Under the pieces are notes generated by a model. It ran no database searches. It saw only the letters and a program-made list of their open reading frames with translations, and was not told where the DNA came from. DNA of 64,000 nt from Streptomyces sp. NBC_01446 (GTDB taxonomy: Bacteria; Actinomycetota; Actinomycetes; Streptomycetales; Streptomycetaceae), in assembly GCF_026340095.1 (NCBI RefSeq), contig NZ_JAPEPO010000001.1:7336501-7400500 (forward strand), written 5' to 3'. The position numbers were made by a program, and so were the translations under genes. Shown here in pieces: positions 42,243 through 48,676 of the stretch (positions within the stretch are counted from its first letter, which is position 1; each line of letters opens with the position of its first letter).

Positions 42243-43303
42243 TTCTCGAAGCGGGACAGGGCCCGATCGACGGCACGCACTATCTGCGGGCCACACCGGA
42301 TACCGTCGGCTGGGGGCGGCTGCCCTGCCGCACCACAGCGCCGGCGCTCACGATCGACTCCGGCGACAGCGTCACCTTCGACACCGTCTCGCACGAGGGC
42401 ATCCTGGAGGACCAGGGGCGCGACCCGACGGCCTTCTTCGGGCGGTACGGCATCGCCGCGACCGAAGTGCTCTCCGACGCCCGCCTGCTGGCGAAGTCCC
42501 CGCCGCCACGGGACCCGGACGGGGACGGCCCTCATGTCGTCAGTGCACCCGTCCACATCAGGGGCGCCGAGCCGGGCGACCTCCTCAAGGCCGAAGTGCT
42601 GTCCCTGCACCGGCGCGCCGACTACGGCGTCATCTCCAGCAGGCACGGCCGTGGCGCCCTCCCGGACGAATTCGCTTGCACGGCACCGGAGTTCACCTTC
42701 TGCGACGTGGAGCGTGCGGACGGCCGGGACGTCGGCGTGATCCGCTATGCCGAGGGCCGGGCGGCCCGGTTCCCGCTGCGGCCCTTCATGGGCATCATGG
42801 GCGTGGCCACCGACACGGACGGATCGCAGCACTCGGTGCCGCCGGGACGGCACGGCGGCAACCTGGACATCAAGGAACTCGAGACGCGCTCCGCGCTGTA
42901 TCTGCCCGTACAGACGGCCGGAGCGGGCTTCTACACCGGAGATCCGCACTACGCCCAGGGCAATGGCGAGGTCGCCCTCACCGCCCTGGAGGCGCCGCTG
43001 CGCGCCACGTTCCGGCTCACCCTCCTCAAGGGCGCACGGGCCCGCGCGGCGGCCGCGACCCTCACGCACCCCTTCGGCGAGACCGACCGGCACTGGATCC
43101 CCGTGGGGCTGCACGAGGACCTCGACGAGGCGATGCGGGAAGCGGTCCGCGCCGCCGTCCGCTTCCTCACGGACCGCTTCGGCATGGCCGGGCCGGCCGC
43201 GTACGCGTATCTGAGCGCGGCGGCGGACTTCGAGATCTCGCAGGTCGTCGACCAGGTCCAGGGAGTGCACTGCCTCATCCGCAAGGCGGACTTCCCTGAC
43301 TGA
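42239..43303 (+). CDS. Acetamidase/formamidase (FmdA/AmdA family)
   Basis: A 354-residue FmdA_AmdA hydrolase coupled to carbamate kinase by a GTGA overlap. GDSVTFDTVSHEG, FMGIMGVATD, PPGRHGGNLDIKEL, and FYTGDPHYAQGNGEVALTALE carry the conserved His, Asp and Glu residues of the family. Typical reactions release ammonia from formamide, acetamide or other small amides. In this cluster oxamate or another short amide from ring cleavage is a plausible substrate (inference). Confidence 0.9.
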   Translation: MILEAGQGPIDGTHYLRATPDTVGWGRLPCRTTAPALTIDSGDSVTFDTVSHEGILEDQGRDPTAFFGRYGIAATEVLSDARLLAKSPPPRDPDGDGPHVVSAPVHIRGAEPGDLLKAEVLSLHRRADYGVISSRHGRGALPDEFACTAPEFTFCDVERADGRDVGVIRYAEGRAARFPLRPFMGIMGVATDTDGSQHSVPPGRHGGNLDIKELETRSALYLPVQTAGAGFYTGDPHYAQGNGEVALTALEAPLRATFRLTLLKGARARAAAATLTHPFGETDRHWIPVGLHEDLDEAMREAVRAAVRFLTDRFGMAGPAAYAYLSAAADFEISQVVDQVQGVHCLIRKADFPD

Positions 43304-43410
43304 TCCAGCCTGACGCAGTTCGATCCCGTCCGATCGCGGCCGGCCCCGTTTGCCACGTACGCCAGTCACCCCCGCATCCGCCCCCGCCCATCCACCCACC
43401 GGGAGCCCGT

Positions 43411-44661
43411 ATGCCTCAACTGATACTGCGTCAAGCACGCGTCGAAGACGCCCGGTCGCCCTGTGACGTGGTGATCGACGGCGGCCGGGTGCGAGCCGTC
43501 GGGGACGCCTCGGGCCAGGACGCCGACGAGGTGATCGACTGCGCGGGCCGGGTCGTCCTGCCCGGCTTCGTCGAACCGCATCTGCATCTCGACAAGGCCC
43601 TCCTGAACGGCGTACGAAGCAACCCCGACGGAACCCTCGCCGGAGCGATCGCGGTGACCGGCGAACTGAAGAGCGCGTTCACGCACGAGGACGTACTGGC
43701 TCGTGCGCGGCGCGTCCTCGAGGCGGCGGTCCTCAACGGCACGACACTGATCCGCGCCCATCCCGACGTCGACCCGATAGCGGGGCTGCTCGGCGTCGAG
43801 GTCCTGCTCCAGCTCCGCGAGGAATACGCGGACATGGTGGACCTCCAGATCGTGGCGTTCCCGCAGGAGGGCATCCTGCGGTCACCCGGCACCGAGAAGC
43901 TGCTGATCGCGGCGCTGGCAGCGGGCGCCGACGTGGTGGGCGGCTGCGCCTACAACGAGGCCACGCTGGACGACTGCCGCCGCCACGTCGAGCTCGTGCT
44001 CGACCTCGCCGCACAGCACGGAGTGCCGGCCGATCTGCACGCGGACTTCGCGGACGACGCGTCCGACCCCCGGTACGCGCTCGCTGAGTTCATCGCAGGC
44101 CAGACCGCGCGCCGGGGCCTGGGCGGTCGGGTGGCGCTCGGTCATATGACCTCACTCGGCGGCCGGGAGCCCGCGGACCGGGCGCGGGCGATGGCCGCAC
44201 TCGCCGACGCGGGCGTCGCCGTCGTGCCGCTCCCGGCGACCGACCTGCACCTCGGCGGGCGACGGGACACCCGGGCGGTCCGGCGGGGAGTCGCCCCGGT
44301 CCGCGAACTGTGGGACCACGGCGTGCTCGCCGCCTGCTCCTCCAACAACATCCGCAACGCCTTCACCCCGTTCGGACGCGCGGACCCCCTGGACACGGCG
44401 CTCCTGCTGGCGCAGACCGGTCATCTGTCCGGGCCCACCGACCTCCACCGGGTGCTGCGCATGGTCACGCACGACGCGGCCCGGGTCGTGGGCGTCGCCG
44501 ACGACTACGGCGTACGGCCGGGCGCCCGCGCCGACCTGGTCGTGCTCGACACGCAGGTCTACGACGACATCGTCCTGGACCGGCCCGAACGCGCCCATGT
44601 CATCAAGGCGGGGAAGGTGGTGGCCCGCACGGTCCGGACCAGCGAACTCCTCGTCGACTGA
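43411..44661 (+). CDS. CodA/AtzC-like amidohydrolase (cytosine-deaminase superfamily)
   Basis: A 416-residue metal-dependent amidohydrolase. Metal ligands His57 and His59 lie in EPHLHLDK, a third His (210) in ADLHADFADD, and His245 in LGHMTSL. Where CodA has its catalytic Asp the sequence reads SSNNIRNAFTPFG (about 311-323), with Asn, which is seen in some relatives but differs from canonical deaminases. Members hydrolyse ring C-N bonds or exocyclic amines in cytosine, ammelide-type triazines and other heterocycles. The role here, ring opening or deamination of the cluster's substrate, is inferred. Confidence 0.88.
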   Translation: MPQLILRQARVEDARSPCDVVIDGGRVRAVGDASGQDADEVIDCAGRVVLPGFVEPHLHLDKALLNGVRSNPDGTLAGAIAVTGELKSAFTHEDVLARARRVLEAAVLNGTTLIRAHPDVDPIAGLLGVEVLLQLREEYADMVDLQIVAFPQEGILRSPGTEKLLIAALAAGADVVGGCAYNEATLDDCRRHVELVLDLAAQHGVPADLHADFADDASDPRYALAEFIAGQTARRGLGGRVALGHMTSLGGREPADRARAMAALADAGVAVVPLPATDLHLGGRRDTRAVRRGVAPVRELWDHGVLAACSSNNIRNAFTPFGRADPLDTALLLAQTGHLSGPTDLHRVLRMVTHDAARVVGVADDYGVRPGARADLVVLDTQVYDDIVLDRPERAHVIKAGKVVARTVRTSELLVD

Positions 44662-44745
44662 GCCTCCCCTCGCACCCCCAACAGCCCCCCACGCGCCCCC
44701 GCACGGCACCGCGCTCTGCCATCCGACTCCAGCGGAGGAATCCCC

Positions 44746-45336
44746 ATGCGCGAACGCCTCTCTCACGAAATCGTTGCCTCCGTACTCGCCGGTCTGACGG
44801 CGTTCATCGGAGGGACCGCGCTCCATCTCCCGCCCTGGGCGATCTTCATCTCGTGGGCGGCCGTCTTCGCGCTCGGCGGGCCGAGCTGGGCGAACGCACG
44901 CAGGCTGTGGTGCACGATGCCCGCCGGTTCCGCCTTCGCCCTGATCATCGTGCTGATCGACCAGCACGTGGGCACGGCGTTCGGCGACAGCCAGTTCGCC
45001 CGGAACGCGGTGCTGGCCCTGGTGATCATGGTCGTCAACACCGCCCTGATGTACACGGGCCGCATCAAGGCGTTCTCGCTGATTCCCGGCATGTTCCTCG
45101 GCTTCGCCAGCTACTTCGCCACGTTCTTCGGCGGCTTCGGCTACAAGCCGGGCAACATCTGGGCGGCGTGGGTCTGCGTGGTCGCGATGAACGCGCTCGG
45201 TCCGGTCTTCGCCTATCTGTCCAACCGGCTCATGTACCCGGTCCTCTCGCCGGTGCCGACGTCGGTCGTGGCGTCCGCGGGCCCTGTGCACCACGACGGC
45301 CGCACACCGCCGGCCGGAGGCGCACAGGCCGAGTGA
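44746..45336 (+). CDS. DUF1097 (YcdZ-like) membrane protein
   Basis: A 196-residue protein with five to six hydrophobic segments (EIVASVLAGLTAFIGGTALH; AIFISWAAVFALGG; SAFALIIVLID; AVLALVIMVVNTALM; FSLIPGMFLGFASYFATFFGGFG; IWAAWVCVVAMNALGPVFAYL). The C-terminus is polar and Pro/Gly-rich. AGCGGAGGAA precedes the ATG at 44746. DUF1097 has no assigned function. As last gene of the carbamate kinase operon it may be a transport or channel component for the substrate or for ammonia (inference). Confidence 0.82.
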   Translation: MRERLSHEIVASVLAGLTAFIGGTALHLPPWAIFISWAAVFALGGPSWANARRLWCTMPAGSAFALIIVLIDQHVGTAFGDSQFARNAVLALVIMVVNTALMYTGRIKAFSLIPGMFLGFASYFATFFGGFGYKPGNIWAAWVCVVAMNALGPVFAYLSNRLMYPVLSPVPTSVVASAGPVHHDGRTPPAGGAQAE

Positions 45337-45345
45337 GGCCGTCCG

Positions 45346-46266
45346 TCACCTCCCGGGCAGCCGCTCCACCGCGAACGCCCTGCCCGGGTTGTCGACGAGG
45401 ATCCGGTCCACCAGCGCTTTGCCCAGGGCCAGTTCGAGGCGAGGGCGGACGCGGCGCAGCAGATACGGCATCCCGGGCCCGCCGCTCACCGAGCGCGCTC
45501 CGGCGGTCGTCGTGTCACCGCCGAGCAGGAGCCGGTCGCCGTACCCCGCGTCGGCGAGCGCCGCCATCGCGTCCGGCATCCGCCAGTCCGTCGCGTGGTT
45601 GGCGCGCGACGGCCCGTCGAAGGCGAGGTACGCGCCGGACTCGGCGGCCTGCCGGTGCACGGCGAAGTCGGGGGAGCGGTTGAGATGCCCGAGCACGAGC
45701 CGCTCCGGCGCCACCCCCAACTCCCCGCACAGCAGGTCGAGTACGTCGAGTACGCCCGTCCCCAGTTCGTGGTGGACGGCGATCGGTGCGCCCGTCGCGT
45801 GATGGGCCTCGGCGGCGGCCCGCATCGTCCACACCGCGTGGTCGTCGAGGGTGTGGAAGCCGCTGGCGACCTTGATGAGCCCGGCCCGCGCACCGCTGTC
45901 GCCGATCCCCTCCGTGAGTTCCCGCACGAACACGTCGGCGAGAACGGGGCGCAGCCGGGCGAGCAACTCCGGTGCGTAGTGGGCGGCCTGGTGGAGTCCT
46001 GTCGCGGCCACGATGCGTACGCCCGTCGCGGTCGACAGTTCGGGCAGCAGCTCGGCCCGGCGTCCGAGCCCGTGCGGTGTCCACTGGACGACCGCGCCGC
46101 CGCCCGCATCTTGGTAGGCGCGCAGTTCCGCCTCGGCGGCGGCAGTGTCGTCGAGTTCCTGGCCGGGCAGCAGGGGGCTGCGGAAGAAGAGGTGGTCGTG
46201 CGCGTCGCACACGCCGAGTTCCTGCGGCGCCACGTCCCCGAGCACGGTCCGAACGGTCGCGGTCAC
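45346..46266 (-). CDS. Phosphotriesterase-family metal-dependent hydrolase
   Basis: A 306-residue PTE-family protein. The first metal pair is in CDAHDHLFFRSP (about 19-30), IKVASG carries the bridging Lys, AVHHELGTG and VLGHLNRSPD carry the two His ligands, and LLGGDTTTAG the final Asp. Members are lactonases, amidohydrolases or phosphotriesterases; natural substrates are often unknown. The GTG at 46266 is set by the 4-nt GTGA overlap with the DUF4865 gene and a GGAGG five bases upstream. It meets the DUF1097 gene end to end. Confidence 0.88.
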   Translation of the reverse strand: MTATVRTVLGDVAPQELGVCDAHDHLFFRSPLLPGQELDDTAAAEAELRAYQDAGGGAVVQWTPHGLGRRAELLPELSTATGVRIVAATGLHQAAHYAPELLARLRPVLADVFVRELTEGIGDSGARAGLIKVASGFHTLDDHAVWTMRAAAEAHHATGAPIAVHHELGTGVLDVLDLLCGELGVAPERLVLGHLNRSPDFAVHRQAAESGAYLAFDGPSRANHATDWRMPDAMAALADAGYGDRLLLGGDTTTAGARSVSGGPGMPYLLRRVRPRLELALGKALVDRILVDNPGRAFAVERLPGR

Positions 46267-46847
46267 CACTGCCTCCCCCGGGGGAGCCGATCGCGCTCGG
46301 GGGCGCTCAGGTGCAGGACCTCGTAGAGGTCGCCCGGTGTGTCGGGTGAGGCGTGGTCCCAGAGGGAGAAGGTGAGCAGCTCCCAGTGGCGCGGGTCGAC
46401 TGCGACGGCCGCGCACACCGCTCCGTCCTGACCGGCGATGCGGGCCGCGTCGCGCACGGCGGCGTCCGTCAGTTCGGCGAGCGGAGCCTGCCCGGTGAGC
46501 CGTGTCCGGTGGCGTACCGCGCTCCTCGGGGTGGCCTGCGAGGCCGGGCCCTCCTCGTACGCGAGTCCGGCCCAGTGCTGCACCTCGGGCCGCCCGAAGT
46601 CGTCCACGATCCCCTGGAATCCGGGCCCCCACAGGAACGAGTTCATGCCCTGAGGGGTGTTCCACAGGTAGCACGGCGCGTACTGGTTCACGGGCGACCC
46701 GGCGACACCGCGCTCCCGCATCAGATAGGCCTTGAGGCCGAGTCCGGCGAAGGCGTCGAGGAGATGCCCCCTGCTCTCCACCCGCTTGCGGATGACGCCC
46801 ATGTCGTAGTCGGCGGGCAGCGTGATCTCGTACTGCATCGCGTGCAC
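46263..46847 (-). CDS. DUF4865 family protein
   Basis: A 194-residue protein starting MQYEITLPADYDMGVIRKRV after a short leader; the GTG at 46847 has GAGGAGAG upstream and an ATG at 46838 is an alternative. Conserved segments are LGLKAYLMRERG, VNQYAPCYLWNTPQGMNSFL, WGPGFQGIVDDFGRPEVQHW and YEVLHLSAPER. It resembles an ABM/EthD-style ferredoxin-like fold of about 190 residues. No function is established. Its tight coupling to a TetR gene and a PTE-family hydrolase suggests a joint catabolic or detoxifying role. Confidence 0.8.
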   Translation of the reverse strand: MHAMQYEITLPADYDMGVIRKRVESRGHLLDAFAGLGLKAYLMRERGVAGSPVNQYAPCYLWNTPQGMNSFLWGPGFQGIVDDFGRPEVQHWAGLAYEEGPASQATPRSAVRHRTRLTGQAPLAELTDAAVRDAARIAGQDGAVCAAVAVDPRHWELLTFSLWDHASPDTPGDLYEVLHLSAPERDRLPRGRQW

Positions 46848-46866
46848 GGTCGTGTCTCTCCTCGGC

Positions 46867-47427
46867 TCAGGCGGCGGGTGCGAGCAGCGAAAGCAGTCCG
46901 CGCACCCCCGCGTCGAAGGCGGCGGGCGAGCCCGACGCGCGGGCGAGGACATAGCCGCCCTGGACCGTCGCGACGATCGTCGCCGCGATCTCCTCGGCGT
47001 CCAGCGAGGGCGCGAACTCGCCCTGTTCCTTGCCCTCTTCGGCGATCCCCGCGAGCTGCTCGCGCAGCCAGTCGATCGTCTCGTCGACCGGGGCGCGCAG
47101 CGCGTCGCTCGCGATCACGTCCGGGTCCATCGTGAGCCGGCCGATCGGGCAGCCCCGCAGCACATCGCGCTCGCGCCGCAGATACGCCTCGATGCGGGCG
47201 TACGCGGAACCGCCGCCGCCGAACGACTTCGCGGCGGTGGCCCGCATCTCCTGCGCCGTGCGCTCGATCGCGGCGAGCGCGAGGTCCTGCTTCCCGCCGA
47301 AGTGGTGGTACATGCTGCCCTGCCCCGCGTCGGCGCGCTGCTGGATCGCCTTGGGGCTCGTGCCCACGTAACCCCGCTCCCACAGGAGCTCACGAGTGGA
47401 CTCGATCAACCGGTCCGAAGTGCTCAT
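46867..47427 (-). CDS. TetR-family regulator of the DUF4865-PTE operon
   Basis: A 186-residue TetR protein. The helix-turn-helix reads YVGTSPKAIQQRADAGQGSMYHHFGGKQDLAL (about 20-51) and the C-terminal domain is LmrA/YxaF-like (RGCPIGRLTMDPDVIASDALR). It is the first gene of the TetR-DUF4865-PTE operon with 19 bp to the next gene. A strong palindrome just upstream of its start would give autorepression. Confidence 0.92.
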   Translation of the reverse strand: MSTSDRLIESTRELLWERGYVGTSPKAIQQRADAGQGSMYHHFGGKQDLALAAIERTAQEMRATAAKSFGGGGSAYARIEAYLRRERDVLRGCPIGRLTMDPDVIASDALRAPVDETIDWLREQLAGIAEEGKEQGEFAPSLDAEEIAATIVATVQGGYVLARASGSPAAFDAGVRGLLSLLAPAA

Positions 47428-47434
47428 GAAGGCA

Positions 47435-47456
47435 CTGTACATACTAGTAGGTACAG
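47435..47456. promoter_or_regulatory. 22-bp near-perfect palindrome, candidate TetR operator
   Basis: Outer arms CTGTAC and GTACAG flank an inner TACTAGTA palindrome; only one pair out of 11 mismatches. It lies 8 bp upstream of the TetR start codon (47427) in otherwise GC-rich DNA. Confidence 0.8.
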
Positions 47457-47609
47457 AAGTCGATGGCGGGGAGAGTAGGCGGAAGCGGGCCCCGTACTCC
47501 CGTGGGGGTACGCGCGCTGCCGCTGGCTGTACGACGACTTCGACCCCCCTTCGGAGCGAGTCTCAAGTCATCGAGAAACGTGAGCACATGTTCCGAGGAG
47601 ATGAGTCTC

Positions 47610-47891
47610 ATGCAGACCCTGGCCGACTGGGACGGCGGGCCCGGCCCGTGGATCCTGTTCTTCCCCCTGATCTGGGCGGCCGTCGTCATCGGCGTCGTCA
47701 CGCTGCTGCGCCGCACCGTGTGGCGCGGACGCCGCCGTGGCGGCCCCTGGCGACCCGCCGCCGACGAGAACTCGCCCCTCACCGTGCTCGGCCGGCGCTT
47801 CGCCGCGGGCGAGATCGACGAGGACGAGTACTGGCGCCGGAGCTCCGTCCTGAACGAGGAGTTCGGCCGTTCCAAGGGCGGTGCGGCATGA
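47610..47891 (+). CDS. Single-span SHOCT-domain protein
   Basis: A 93-residue protein: one membrane helix (GPWILFFPLIWAAVVIGVVTLL, about 11-32), a basic stretch (RRTVWRGRRRGG) and a C-terminal SHOCT motif (PLTVLGRRFAAGEIDEDEYWRRSSVL). The ATG at 47610 has GAGGAG nine bases upstream. SHOCT is an oligomerisation or binding motif. It is coupled by ATGA to the ABC ATPase and so probably belongs to the exporter complex or its control. Confidence 0.82.
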   Translation: MQTLADWDGGPGPWILFFPLIWAAVVIGVVTLLRRTVWRGRRRGGPWRPAADENSPLTVLGRRFAAGEIDEDEYWRRSSVLNEEFGRSKGGAA

Positions 47892-48676
47892 CCACCGCCA
47901 CGCTCACCCGGACCGCGGCCCGCGTCGTCGACGCCATGAAGGTCTACGGCAGTGGCGACACCGCGGTCCGGGCCCTGGACGGCGTGAGCGTCGGCTTCGG
48001 GGCCGGGAGGTTCACCGCGATCATGGGTCCTTCCGGCTCCGGCAAGTCCACGCTGATGCACTGCGCGGCGGGCCTCGACACCCTCAGCGCCGGCTCCGCC
48101 TTCATCGGCGACACCGACCTGAGCGACCTCGACGACCGCCGCCTGACCCTGCTGCGCCGCGACCGGATCGGCTTCGTGTTCCAGGCCTTCAACCTGGTGC
48201 CGACGCTGACGGTCGCGGAGAACATCACCCTGCCGATGGACCTCGCGGGCGCGAAGGACGACGCCGCTTCCAAGGAGTGGATCGACGCCCTGGTCGACAT
48301 CGTCGGCCTGCGCGACCGGCTGCACCACCGGCCGTCCGAACTCTCCGGCGGACAGCAGCAGCGCGTCGCCGTGGCCCGGGCCTTCGCGGGCCGCCCCGAC
48401 GTCGTCTTCGCCGACGAGCCCACCGGCAACCTCGACTCGCGCTCCGGTGAGGAGGTGCTCGGGCTCCTCGGCCGCGCCGTACGGCAGATGGACCGCACGG
48501 TCGTCATGGTCACCCATGACCCGGTGGCCGCCGCCCACGCCGACGAGGTCGTCTTCCTCGCCGACGGCCGCCTCGTCGACCGGATGCAGGCCCCGACCCC
48601 GGACAAAGTCCTCGACCGCATGAAGGCCTTCGACGCGGCCGGTGGCGCACGGCATGCGGGGCAGGCGCCGTCATGA
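47888..48676 (+). CDS. MacB/LolD-type ABC transporter ATP-binding protein
   Basis: A 262-residue ATPase with Walker A GPSGSGKST (about 48-56), Q-loop FVFQAFNLVPTLTVAEN, signature ELSGGQQQRVAVARAF, Walker B DVVFADEPTGNLDS and H-loop VMVTHDP. The LolD/MacB class works with FtsX-type permeases, as here. It overlaps both the SHOCT gene before and the permease gene after by 4 nt. Substrates may be lipids, peptides or antimicrobials. Confidence 0.93.
   Translation: MTTATLTRTAARVVDAMKVYGSGDTAVRALDGVSVGFGAGRFTAIMGPSGSGKSTLMHCAAGLDTLSAGSAFIGDTDLSDLDDRRLTLLRRDRIGFVFQAFNLVPTLTVAENITLPMDLAGAKDDAASKEWIDALVDIVGLRDRLHHRPSELSGGQQQRVAVARAFAGRPDVVFADEPTGNLDSRSGEEVLGLLGRAVRQMDRTVVMVTHDPVAAAHADEVVFLADGRLVDRMQAPTPDKVLDRMKAFDAAGGARHAGQAPS

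Noticed and set aside
35330..46266. Ordinary allantoin degradation cluster
   Set aside because: Allantoinase, allantoate amidohydrolase and ureidoglycine or ureidoglycolate enzymes are missing; only the FdrA group, carbamate kinase and PucR are shared with it.
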